NCBI RefSeq assembly: GCF_000768315.1
Contig: NZ_AQQX01000003.1
Location: forward strand, 558,001-622,000
Length of the DNA stretch: 64,000 nucleotides
Origin: Pseudooceanicola atlanticus
Lineage (GTDB): Bacteria; Pseudomonadota; Alphaproteobacteria; Rhodobacterales; Rhodobacteraceae
Reading direction: 5' to 3'
The translations under genes and the position numbers were made by a program. This document shows, in pieces, positions 17,792 through 26,123 of this stretch. Position 1 is the first letter of the stretch. Every line of letters begins with the position of its first letter. The notes under the pieces were generated by a model. That model was not told where the DNA came from. It did no database searches and worked only from the letters and a program-made list of their open reading frames with translations.

Positions 17792-17815
17792 CAATATTCA
17801 GAGCATTGCACCCTC

Positions 17816-18946
17816 ATGCATCTGACCCCCGACGCAGACGACCGGGCCTTTCGCCTGCGCGCCCGCGATTGGCTGGCCGCCAAAGCCCCGACGGACCGCG
17901 CCCCCGCCGATGGACCGCCATCGCGCCACTTTGCGCTGGACTGGCTGGGCCAGCTGCATGCGGGCGGATGGGCCGGGCTGGCCTGGCCCGAAGCCTATGG
18001 CGGCCAGGGCCTGTCGCCCGGGCGGCTGATCCTGTGGTACGAGGAATACGTGCGGGCCCGGGCGCCCTCGACGCTGGACTGCACCTTCGTCGCGCTGAAC
18101 CATGCAGGCCCGACCCTGATCGCCTGCGGCACGGAAGAGCAGAAAGCCCACCACCTGCCCCGCATCCTCGAAGGGCGGTCCATCTGGTGCCAGGGCTTTT
18201 CCGAACCGGGCGCGGGATCGGACCTGGCCTCTCTCAAGACGACGGGGCGGGTCGAGGGCGACCACCTGATCGTCAACGGCCAGAAGATATGGTCGAGCTT
18301 TGCCGACATCGCGGATTACCAGGAGCTGCTGATCCGCACCGAACCGGGATCGAGCCGCCACAAGGGGCTGAGCTGGGTGATCTGCGACATGTCTTTGCCC
18401 GGCATCACCGTCCGCCCGATCCGCAACATGGCCGGTGCCACGCATTTCGCCGAAGTCTTCTATGACGACGTGGCCATCCCGCTGACCGAGGTCGTGGGCG
18501 ACCTGCATGACGGCTGGACCACGGCCATGACGACGCTGGCTTTCGAACGGCGCACGGCGGCGATGGCGCTGCAACTGGAATTGTCGGTGAAGATCGAGGA
18601 CCTGATCGCGGTGGCCGCGCCCCGACCCGGCACCGCCATGGCCGAGACCCTGGCCGATCTGCGCGCCGAGGCGGCGGCGATCCGGGCCATGACCTACCGC
18701 GTGGCGCTGCGCGACCCCGCGACGCCCTTCGACGGGTCGCTGGTGCGGCTGGCCTTTGCCGAACTGGCGCAACGCATCCACCGCACTGGGACCGAGATCA
18801 TGGGCGCCGAGGCGCTGATCGACGGGCCGTGGATGCACGATTACCTCGAAAGCTATTCCGAGACGATTGCCGGCGGCACCGCCGAAATCCAGCGTAACAT
18901 CATCGCCGAACGCATCCTTGGCCTGCCGAGGGAGCCGCGCCCATGA
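17816..18946 (+). CDS. Acyl-CoA dehydrogenase, catalytic (large) subunit
   Basis: A 376-residue ACAD with GFSEPGAGSDLASLKTTG and VNGQKIWSSFAD. The C-terminal motif is IAGGTAEIQRNIIAE, without the YEG glutamate; LAFERRTAA at helix G supplies Glu244 as probable base. It has no obvious Shine-Dalgarno sequence in front of the ATG at 17816, in contrast to its neighbours. It overlaps the next ACAD gene by ATGA, and the two mirror the divergent pair at 15533-17600, suggesting a second heteromeric dehydrogenase for a later step or a different chain length. Confidence 0.87.
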   Translation: MHLTPDADDRAFRLRARDWLAAKAPTDRAPADGPPSRHFALDWLGQLHAGGWAGLAWPEAYGGQGLSPGRLILWYEEYVRARAPSTLDCTFVALNHAGPTLIACGTEEQKAHHLPRILEGRSIWCQGFSEPGAGSDLASLKTTGRVEGDHLIVNGQKIWSSFADIADYQELLIRTEPGSSRHKGLSWVICDMSLPGITVRPIRNMAGATHFAEVFYDDVAIPLTEVVGDLHDGWTTAMTTLAFERRTAAMALQLELSVKIEDLIAVAAPRPGTAMAETLADLRAEAAAIRAMTYRVALRDPATPFDGSLVRLAFAELAQRIHRTGTEIMGAEALIDGPWMHDYLESYSETIAGGTAEIQRNIIAERILGLPREPRP

Positions 18947-19923
18947 GCATGGACCTGACCCCACCCGAAGAGATGCGCCAGATCCTCGACGCCGCGCAGT
19001 CGATGCTGGATAGCCACTACCCCGTCTCGCGCCTGCGTGAAGGCGCCAGTGCCGATGACCCCACCCCGCTGGCCGAGTTCGGGACGTTTATCCTCGCCCT
19101 GCCCGAAGATCAGGGCGGTGCCGGGTTTTCCATCGTCGAGGAGGCTCAGCTGCACGTCGCCCTTGGGCGGCACCTGCTGTCGCCCGCGATCCTGGCCGGC
19201 GCGGTCGCCCTGCGGCTGGCCCGCGAGGTCGGGCAGGACGATCTGGCCGACCGGATCGGCGCGGGCGACGCGGCGCTGACCCTTGGCATCGCCAGTGACG
19301 GGACGGTGACGCTGATCGACCCGGACGGCGCGGACCAGGCCCTGATCCGCGATGCGGAAGGGCTGGCGCTCGCCCCGCTCGAGGGCCACGAGATCACGCC
19401 GGTCTCCGGTCTGGGCCAATCCCGCCAGGTGGCGGAACTGGCGCTGACCCCCGCCAATTCCGGGCGCGGAAGCGCGGCGGTCACGCACCTGCACGGCCTG
19501 CTTTGTGCGGCGCAATTGCTGGGCGTTACGCAGGGTGCCCGCGACCTCGCCGTCGACTATGCCAAGACGCGCGAACAATTCGGTCGGCCCATCGGCAGTT
19601 TCCAGGCGATCAAACACCACTGCGCCAACATGTCGATCCAGGCGGAGATGCTGTCGGCGCAGTTGGACATGGCCGCCATCGCCCTGCGCGACGGCGCCGA
19701 GGATGCCGCGTTCCAGATCGCCGCCTTGACCCGGCTGGCCCCGCGCATCGCGCTGGAGACCGCACGCCTGGGCATCCAGATCCATGGCGGCATCGGATTT
19801 TCGGCCGAGGCGGACGCGCATCACTACCTCAAGCAGGCCCACCTTCTGGGCCTGTGCCTGGGCCGGGCCGACCTGCTGGCCCTGCCCGCCCCGATGGCCC
19901 CGACACGGAAGGAGACGACATGA
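18943..19923 (+). CDS. Acyl-CoA dehydrogenase-like small subunit
   Basis: A 326-residue ACAD homologue with a shortened N-terminal domain but a good C-terminal domain: TREQFGRPIGSFQAIKH and IHGGIGFSAEADAHHYLKQA. Position-by-position comparison with the large subunits puts glycine/histidine where helix G carries the catalytic glutamate, so it is probably the non-catalytic partner of the 17816-18946 product. ATGA overlaps join it to both neighbours. What is seen: length, motifs, overlaps. Heteromer formation is inferred from steroid-type ACADs. Confidence 0.82.
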   Translation: MSMDLTPPEEMRQILDAAQSMLDSHYPVSRLREGASADDPTPLAEFGTFILALPEDQGGAGFSIVEEAQLHVALGRHLLSPAILAGAVALRLAREVGQDDLADRIGAGDAALTLGIASDGTVTLIDPDGADQALIRDAEGLALAPLEGHEITPVSGLGQSRQVAELALTPANSGRGSAAVTHLHGLLCAAQLLGVTQGARDLAVDYAKTREQFGRPIGSFQAIKHHCANMSIQAEMLSAQLDMAAIALRDGAEDAAFQIAALTRLAPRIALETARLGIQIHGGIGFSAEADAHHYLKQAHLLGLCLGRADLLALPAPMAPTRKETT

Positions 19924-20747
19924 GCGATCAACCCGTTGCCCTGATCACCGGCGCCTCGAGCGGGATCGGCCTGGCCACCGCCCGGACCTTCCTGGAAAAC
20001 GGCGTGCATGTGGTGGGGGTGGCCCGCAACCCCGCCAAGCTGGACAATGCCGCCGAGGGCCTGACCGGCCTGCCCGCCCGCTTTGTCCCCGTGGCACTGG
20101 ACGTGACGGCGAATGACAGCCCGGCCAGGGCCGTGGCGCAGGCGATCGACACGTTCGGGCGGCTGGATCACCTGGTGAACAATGCCGGGATCGGCAGCCC
20201 CGCCCCGGTGCACGAGACCGACGACGACACGCTGGACCAGTTCCTGAACATCATGCTGCGCGCGCCGTTCCGCCTGGCCCGCGAGGCGCTGACCGCCTTT
20301 GGCGACACGGCGACGATCGTCAATGTCTCTTCGACCTACGCGATCCTCGGGGGCTTGCGCGGCGGCGCCTATTCGGCGGCCAAGGCGGGCCTGAACGGGC
20401 TGACCCTGCACATGGCCGCGCAATACGGCGCGGCGGGCATCCGGTCGAACGCGGTGGCGCCGGGCGTGATCCCGACGCCGATGACCGAACACCGGCTCGA
20501 GGCCGAGGCCTTCCGCCGCATGAACCACGACATGACCCCCGCCGCCCGCTGGGGCCAGGTGGAGGACGTGGCACAGGCGATCTGGTTCCTGTCCTCGCCC
20601 GCATCGGGGTGGATCAACGGCCAGGTCCTGGCGGTCGATGGCGGCTGGACCGCGACCAAGTACCTGAGCGAAGAGGCCCTGACCGCCCCGCGCGAGTCCA
20701 CAAGCCCGGACTGGACCCATTCCGGCCGGCCACCGAAACGCGACTGA
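19920..20747 (+). CDS. SDR-family NAD(P)-dependent oxidoreductase
   Basis: A 275-residue classical SDR with TGASSGIGLATA (residues 11-22), NNAG near 85 and the catalytic YSAAK. Its ATG at 19920 overlaps the stop of the ACAD small subunit (ATGA) and has GGAGACG just upstream. The C-terminus is extended by a hydrophilic tail after the usual VDGG cofactor loop. In this operon it would oxidise a hydroxyacyl-CoA or a hydroxylated ring carbon. It precedes the ThDP enzyme by 39 bases. Confidence 0.88.
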   Translation: MSDQPVALITGASSGIGLATARTFLENGVHVVGVARNPAKLDNAAEGLTGLPARFVPVALDVTANDSPARAVAQAIDTFGRLDHLVNNAGIGSPAPVHETDDDTLDQFLNIMLRAPFRLAREALTAFGDTATIVNVSSTYAILGGLRGGAYSAAKAGLNGLTLHMAAQYGAAGIRSNAVAPGVIPTPMTEHRLEAEAFRRMNHDMTPAARWGQVEDVAQAIWFLSSPASGWINGQVLAVDGGWTATKYLSEEALTAPRESTSPDWTHSGRPPKRD

Positions 20748-20786
20748 ACAGGGAGTGCGGCACAGCCGCAGGGAGGGGACATCGCG

Positions 20787-22406
20787 ATGAAGCTATTCGA
20801 AGCCCTGGCACAGGCGCTTGCGCAGAACGGCGACGGCCTGCTGTTCGGCGTGGTGGGCGACGCCAATGCCTACATGGTCGACGCCTATGCGCGCCGCGAT
20901 GGCGCGCGCTACGTGGCGCTGGCCAATGAAAACGGTGCGGTGCTGGCCGCCATCGGAGCGGCCATGATCGGCGACGAGGTAGGCTTCGCCACCGTCACCC
21001 ACGGCCCTGCCCTGACCAATTGCGTGACCGCGCTGACTGAGGGGGTGCGGTCGAACACGCCGATGGTGCTGCTCTGCGGGGATACGCCGCCGGAAGATCG
21101 CGAGAACCTGCAGAATATCGACCAGAAGGCGGTGATCCTGTCCTCGGGCGCCGGGTTCGAACAGATGCGCAGCCCCGCCACCGCGCTGGAGGACCTGGCC
21201 CGCGCCGTCCGCCGTGCCCGCGCCGAACGCCGCCCCGTCGCCTTCAACATGCCCGCGCAGATGCAATGGCAGGAGGTCGAATATCGCGACACCTCGTGGC
21301 ATGTGCCGGCCCTGCCCCGGGTCGAGATCGAGGGCGAGGCGTTGGACAATGCCGTGGGCATCATCGCCGCCGCCCGTCGACCCGTGATCCTGGCCGGACG
21401 CGGGGCCATCGACGACGACAGCCGCGCCGCGCTTCTGCGCCTCGCCCGACGGATCGAGGCACCGCTGGCCACGACGATGCGCGCCAAGGGCCTGTTTTCG
21501 GGCGAGGATCACGTGTTGGGCGTCCATGGCACGGTCAGCACGCCCGCCGCGTCCGAGGTCATCCAGAAGGCCGATTGCCTGATCGCCTTCGGGGCCTCGC
21601 TGAATTTCCACACCACCGCGCAGGGGTCGTTCATCGACGGCAAACGGGTGATCCAGGTGGCCGACCGGGCGCAGGATCTGGCTGCGAACGCGGTGCCCGA
21701 CGTGGCCATCCTGGGCAGCGCGCCCGCCGTGGCCGACACGCTGCTGCATTGGCTGGACGAGGCGGAGATCCCCGGCTCCGGCCACACCACCGACCTGCCG
21801 GCCCAGGGCCTCGACCAGCCCGAGATCCGGGCGATGTCGGATATCCGCGAGGGCTGCGTCGATTTCCTGACCGCGCTGGACCGCCTGAACCGGCTGCTGC
21901 CGCAGGAGAGGACCCTGGTCACCGATGCGGGCCGCTGGATGGTGCGGTCATACGGCCTGCTGACCGCGCCCGGGCCGCGCGACATGGTGACTTCGGCCAG
22001 TTTCGGCGCCATCGGGCTGGGCATGGCGACCGCCATCGGTGCCGCTGCGCGACGCCCGGACCGGCCCACCGTACTGTTCTGTGGCGATGGTGGCTTCATG
22101 CTGGGCAACCTGGCCGAGTTCAACAGCGCCACCCGGGAAGGTCTGGACCTGATCTGCGTGATCTTCAACGACGGCAGCTATGGCGCCGAACATATCCAGT
22201 TCCGCGACAAGCAACTGGATCCGGCGATCACGCTGTTCAATTGGCCCGACTTCGTCTCGGTCGCGCGATCGCTGGGCGGGGACGGCACCTGCGTCACCTC
22301 GGCCGCCGATCTGGACGCTCTGCCCGAGGCGATTGATTCCCGCGACCGCACCCGCCCCTACCTGATCGACGTCCGCCTGGACCCCGACCGCATGACCATG
22401 TGGTGA
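20787..22406 (+). CDS. ThDP-dependent enzyme (acetolactate synthase/2-hydroxyacyl-CoA lyase superfamily)
   Basis: A 539-residue protein with all three domains of the POX/ALS superfamily: Pyr domain with the ThDP-activating Glu48 in ANENGAV, central domain (about 190-330), and PP domain with GDG at 433-435 and the ND pair at 461-462 (GDG-X25-N). It ends the rightward ACAD operon. The superfamily includes acetolactate synthase, oxalyl-CoA decarboxylase, 2-hydroxyacyl-CoA lyase and benzaldehyde lyase; which one cannot be told by eye. Since no thiolase is seen in the cluster, a 2-hydroxyacyl-CoA lyase-like C-C cleavage is an attractive but unproven role. Confidence 0.85.
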   Translation: MKLFEALAQALAQNGDGLLFGVVGDANAYMVDAYARRDGARYVALANENGAVLAAIGAAMIGDEVGFATVTHGPALTNCVTALTEGVRSNTPMVLLCGDTPPEDRENLQNIDQKAVILSSGAGFEQMRSPATALEDLARAVRRARAERRPVAFNMPAQMQWQEVEYRDTSWHVPALPRVEIEGEALDNAVGIIAAARRPVILAGRGAIDDDSRAALLRLARRIEAPLATTMRAKGLFSGEDHVLGVHGTVSTPAASEVIQKADCLIAFGASLNFHTTAQGSFIDGKRVIQVADRAQDLAANAVPDVAILGSAPAVADTLLHWLDEAEIPGSGHTTDLPAQGLDQPEIRAMSDIREGCVDFLTALDRLNRLLPQERTLVTDAGRWMVRSYGLLTAPGPRDMVTSASFGAIGLGMATAIGAAARRPDRPTVLFCGDGGFMLGNLAEFNSATREGLDLICVIFNDGSYGAEHIQFRDKQLDPAITLFNWPDFVSVARSLGGDGTCVTSAADLDALPEAIDSRDRTRPYLIDVRLDPDRMTMW

Positions 22407-22708
22407 GCCGTCTCACAATTCGGAAAGATATCTCACTATATGGAACACGCAACGCAATCTTTCCCGATTATTCGCTTCCCGTTGTGCCGCACACGCACCC
22501 CGCAGAACCCGGATATTATCGAAATAAATCAACAACTCACCTGCAATACAGGAGAAACCCGACCCCGGAACACGAATGAGACACGCCATCACCGCCTGAC
22601 GGAGCAGCAGAAAAAGTTGTCCCACAAAGTAGGAGGTGTTAGCGTTTTTGCCAGGAGGGGAGACACCCCGCCAATTTGGATTTGCCGCCAAGGCAAAGGG
22701 AGGAATGA
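22407..22708 (+). promoter_or_regulatory. Intergenic control region before second TRAP operon
   Basis: This 302-base gap is AT-richer than its surroundings. TCTCAC-N5-CGGAA / TCTCAC-N5-TGGAA direct repeats start at 22411 and 22431, exactly 20 bases (two helical turns) apart. GGAAAGAT (22422-22429) and ATCTTTCC (22457-22464) form a perfect inverted repeat. GGGG-AGACA-CCCC lies near 22657-22669. TTTGCC-N5-GGCAAA (22681-22697) forms a hairpin directly before the ribosome binding site of the solute-binding protein. No gene is seen. Confidence 0.45.
22620..22634. promoter_or_regulatory. TCCCA-N5-TAGGA imperfect palindrome (copy 4)
   Basis: TCCCACAAAGTAGGA differs from the TCCCA-N5-TGGGA pattern by one base and lies 75 bases upstream of the second TRAP operon. 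Its presence suggests that this transporter belongs to the same regulon as the ACAD operons. Confidence 0.4.
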
Positions 22709-23926
22709 ATGACAACTCAGATGACGTGGGCACGTGCTGCCGCGGCTGCGGCCTTTGCCGTAGGCACCCTTGGAACTTCCGCTCTGGCACAGGATGCCTG
22801 GCTGGAAGATCTTGAGCCGATGACCCTGAAACTCGCCGATTTCTCGGGCGACCAGAATGCCAACTTCGGCAAGGCGATGGTCGCGTGGGAGGAATCGATC
22901 ACCGAATTCACCGACGGCAAGATCACCTTCGAGAACTACTGGTCCTCGTCGCTGCTGGGCGCGCTGGACACGCTGGAAGGCGTGGGGGACGGCGTGGCCG
23001 ATATCGGCCTGATCATCCCGTCCTACATGCCGCAGAAACTGCCCGTGGCGTCGTGGATGTTCGGCATGGGCGCCGCGCTGTCCGGCTCGACCGTGCATGA
23101 CGTGGCCGCCGGTGGCGCCACCGCGCTGGAAACCCTGCTGACCTACGAACCGATCACCCAGGAATACGCGTCCCACAACGTGGTGGTGATGCAGGCAACC
23201 GCGACGCCGGCCTATAACCTGCTGTGCAACAAACCGATTTCCTCGATGGCCGAAGCCGAGGGCAAGCGCGCCCGCGCCATCGGGGCCGTCTGGTCCACCA
23301 CCGCCGAAGCGCTTGGCATGACGCCCGTTTCGATCTCCTGGGGGGAGGCCTACGAGGGGCTGCAGCGCGGCGTCTTCGACTGCATGGTCATCAACCCGAA
23401 CCAATATGCCGACGGCCTGACCCTGAAGGACGTGGCGCCGGAATACGTGCCGGTCACCATGGCGCAGCTTCAGGCGTCGACCTGGGTCATGAACAAGGAC
23501 ATCTGGGACGAGTTCCCGAAAGAGCTTCAGGATTTCATCACCCAGGCCAACGTGAAGGCCGCCTATGACATCTGGCAAGGCTACATGGAGATCGAGGCCA
23601 AGGCCGGTGACCTGATTGCCGCCGGCGAGGTGATCCACACCAACGACATCTCGGAGCTTGAGCCGGTCGCCGCCGCGCAGCGGGCCGAGTTCATCGCCGC
23701 CCTGCCCGGCACCGCCCCCGCCGCGGTCGAAGACCCCGAGGCCTTCGTCGCCAATTACCAGGACCGCATCGCCTACTGGACCAAGGCGCTGGAGGATCAG
23801 GGCTATGCCGTTGCCGCCCGCACCCCCGAGGCGATCATGGAAGCCTTTGCCGGGCTCAGCGATGTCGACCTGAAGCCCTTCTATGATAAGTTCAACGCCG
23901 AGGTCACACCCGGCCTGATGGACTGA
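22709..23926 (+). CDS. TRAP transporter solute-binding protein (DctP-type)
   Basis: A 405-residue periplasmic binding protein. The ATG at 22709 follows GGGAGG with 5-base spacing and gives a signal peptide ending GTSALA before QDAWLEDL; the out-of-frame ATG at 22705 is not used. DctP features are present: YWSSSLLGALDTLEGVGDG, KRARAIGAVWSTTAEALGM, and EAYEGLQRGVFDCMVINP in the second lobe. It is only distantly similar to the first DctP in the window, so the two systems probably take different ligands. Position after the ThDP gene and a shared operator-like site tie it to the catabolic cluster. Confidence 0.92.
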   Translation: MTTQMTWARAAAAAAFAVGTLGTSALAQDAWLEDLEPMTLKLADFSGDQNANFGKAMVAWEESITEFTDGKITFENYWSSSLLGALDTLEGVGDGVADIGLIIPSYMPQKLPVASWMFGMGAALSGSTVHDVAAGGATALETLLTYEPITQEYASHNVVVMQATATPAYNLLCNKPISSMAEAEGKRARAIGAVWSTTAEALGMTPVSISWGEAYEGLQRGVFDCMVINPNQYADGLTLKDVAPEYVPVTMAQLQASTWVMNKDIWDEFPKELQDFITQANVKAAYDIWQGYMEIEAKAGDLIAAGEVIHTNDISELEPVAAAQRAEFIAALPGTAPAAVEDPEAFVANYQDRIAYWTKALEDQGYAVAARTPEAIMEAFAGLSDVDLKPFYDKFNAEVTPGLMD

Positions 23927-23988
23927 ACCATAGAGTGAATTCAGGTGCCGCCCCCGCATCGGCCGGGGCGGCACCGAACGGAGCCGAA

Positions 23989-24543
23989 ATGTCTGATACG
24001 ACCGAGTTTTCCGCTGATCCGGACCCGGCCCTGCTGCGGCTCATCGACCGGATCGCGCTTGGCCTTGCCCTGATCGCCGCTGTCGCGCTGATCCTGCTGG
24101 CGCTGAACGTCTTTGCCGACGTGATCGGCCGCGCCTTTCTCAAGAAACCGCTGCCCGGCACGCTGGAAATGACCGCCCAATGGTGGATGCCGACGCTGAC
24201 CCTGCTGGCCTTTGCCTATACCGAGAAACGTCAGGACCATATCAAGGTGACCATCCTTCTGGACACGCTGCCGCTGCGCATGCGGCAATGGATCGAGGGC
24301 GTGTTCGGCCTGATCGCCACCGCCCTGCTTGTGGGCCTTGCCTGGCACGCCCTGGCCGAGGCACAGGACAGTTTCGGCTACATGGAAACCACGTCCTCCC
24401 TGCCGCCCGTCGCCATCTGGCCGTTCAAATATGTCGCCGTCCTGGGCGTCGCGGCGCTGGCGCTTCAATCGGCGGCGACCTCCTACCGGTATTTCACGCG
24501 GCGCCTGCCCGCCGCGACCGTACCCGAAGGTGAAGCCGTATGA
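23989..24543 (+). CDS. TRAP transporter small permease (DctQ-type)
   Basis: A four-helix membrane protein of 184 residues (start MSDTTEF at 23989, with GGAG 8 bases upstream). An in-frame ATG at 23935 would add 18 low-complexity Ala/Gly residues and is less likely. Family features: helix 1 (about 20-45), ending before the FLKKPLPGTLEMTAQWWMPTL segment, and FAYTEKRQDHIKV. It overlaps the large permease gene by ATGA. Confidence 0.88.
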   Translation: MSDTTEFSADPDPALLRLIDRIALGLALIAAVALILLALNVFADVIGRAFLKKPLPGTLEMTAQWWMPTLTLLAFAYTEKRQDHIKVTILLDTLPLRMRQWIEGVFGLIATALLVGLAWHALAEAQDSFGYMETTSSLPPVAIWPFKYVAVLGVAALALQSAATSYRYFTRRLPAATVPEGEAV

Positions 24544-25994
24544 GCCTGACCCGCACCAACCGTGTCGGCATCACCGTCTTCGTGGTGGGATTGGTGGTCG
24601 CCGTCGCCTCCTGCCTGGCGATGCTCTATGGCGACCTGCCCAAACAGGTGATCGGCATCCTGATCGTCGTCCTGTCCATCGTGCTGCTGCTGATGGGCAT
24701 TCCCGTCGGCGTCGCCATGTTCGGCGCGGCGCTCCTGGGGCTTTACGCGCTCAGCGGGATGCGGGTCGTGACCTCGACCATGGAGGGCGTCGCCTACGAC
24801 GCCACCGCGTCCTGGTCGCTGTCGGTGATCCCGATGTTCATCCTGATGGGCATGGTCATGTGGAAGACCGGCCTGACCACCACCGCCTTCGAGGCCGCGC
24901 GCCGCTGGCTGGGCTGGATGCCCGGCGGGCTGGCCGTGGCCACCAACTTTGCCGGGGCGGCGCTGGCTGCCTCCAGCGGCAGCACCATCGGCATCACCTA
25001 TGCCCTGGGTCGCGTGTCGATCCCCGAAATGCTGAAATCCGGCTATCACCCGCGCCTTGCCGTCGGCTCGGTCGCGGCGGCGGGTACGCTGGGCCAGATC
25101 ATCCCGCCCAGCCTTTTGCTGGTCGTCTATGCCGGGGCGGCCTCCCTGCCCGTGGGGCAACAATTGCTGGCAGGCGTGATCCCCGGCCTGATCCTCGCCT
25201 TCGCCTTTGCGGCCGTCATCATCATCCAGGCGACGCTGCGCCCTTCCCTCGCCCCGCGCGTCGACATGAGCGGCGTCACCTGGGCCATGCGGATGCGGTC
25301 GCTGCTGGGCGTGCTGCCCATCGGCATCGTCATCGCCATCGTGATCGGCGGGCTGTTCGCCGGCATCTTCACCGCGACGGAGGCCGGGGTGTTCGGTATG
25401 CTGGCCGCGCTGATCTTCGGGGTGCTCTACCAGCTCTCCAACCGCACCCCCTGGCCCGAGATCTGGCACATGGTGCGCGACAGCCTGATCGGCACGCTGA
25501 CCGGCACGGCCTCGGTCTTCCTACTGATCGTGGGCGTCGCCGTGCTGACCCGCGCCATGGCGCTCAGCCAGGTGCCCAACTTCATTGCCCGTGAGGTGAC
25601 CGAACTGGGCCTTGGCCGGGTGGAATTGCTGCTGATCCTGATCGTCGCCTACCTGATCCTCGGCATGTTCATGGACACGCTGGCGATGATGCTGTTGACG
25701 ATCCCCGTCCTGATGAAACCGCTGGAGGCCGTGGGCGTCGACCCGCTTTGGTTCGGGGTCTTCCTCGTCGTCATGGCCGAGGTCGGGTTGCTGACGCCAC
25801 CCCTGGGCATATTGACCTTCATCGTGCACCGCATCGCCTCCGACCCGGAGGCGAACCTCGGCCGCCAGATCAGCCTGGGCACCGTCTTCCTGGGCGTCGC
25901 GCCCTTCGCGCTGGCGGCGATCGTCGTGATCGGGCTGCTGATCGCCTTCCCGCAGCTGGTCACCTGGCTGCCACAGGGCAGCAGCGGCAACTAA
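24540..25994 (+). CDS. TRAP transporter large permease (DctM-type)
   Basis: A 484-residue polytopic protein with the DctM signature stretches SSGSTIGITYALGRVSIPEML, GTLGQIIPPSLLLVVYAG, FTATEAGVFGMLAAL and LGMFMDTLAMMLLTIPVL followed by EVGLLTPPLGILTFIVH. It is about 50 residues longer than the first DctM in the window because of extra N-terminal hydrophobic sequence. It overlaps the DctQ gene by four bases and is followed after 129 bases by the metallo-beta-lactamase-fold gene. Confidence 0.94.
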   Translation: MSLTRTNRVGITVFVVGLVVAVASCLAMLYGDLPKQVIGILIVVLSIVLLLMGIPVGVAMFGAALLGLYALSGMRVVTSTMEGVAYDATASWSLSVIPMFILMGMVMWKTGLTTTAFEAARRWLGWMPGGLAVATNFAGAALAASSGSTIGITYALGRVSIPEMLKSGYHPRLAVGSVAAAGTLGQIIPPSLLLVVYAGAASLPVGQQLLAGVIPGLILAFAFAAVIIIQATLRPSLAPRVDMSGVTWAMRMRSLLGVLPIGIVIAIVIGGLFAGIFTATEAGVFGMLAALIFGVLYQLSNRTPWPEIWHMVRDSLIGTLTGTASVFLLIVGVAVLTRAMALSQVPNFIAREVTELGLGRVELLLILIVAYLILGMFMDTLAMMLLTIPVLMKPLEAVGVDPLWFGVFLVVMAEVGLLTPPLGILTFIVHRIASDPEANLGRQISLGTVFLGVAPFALAAIVVIGLLIAFPQLVTWLPQGSSGN

Positions 25995-26123
25995 ACGCTG
26001 GGGCCGGTCCCCACCGGCCCCTCACCTGACGCTTTTGTGATCGCCGACGCATGACGTAAGGTCCGGTCGGACTATCTCCCCTCTCAACCAGCCGGAAACG
26101 GACCCAACAGACGGGAGAGAGAG

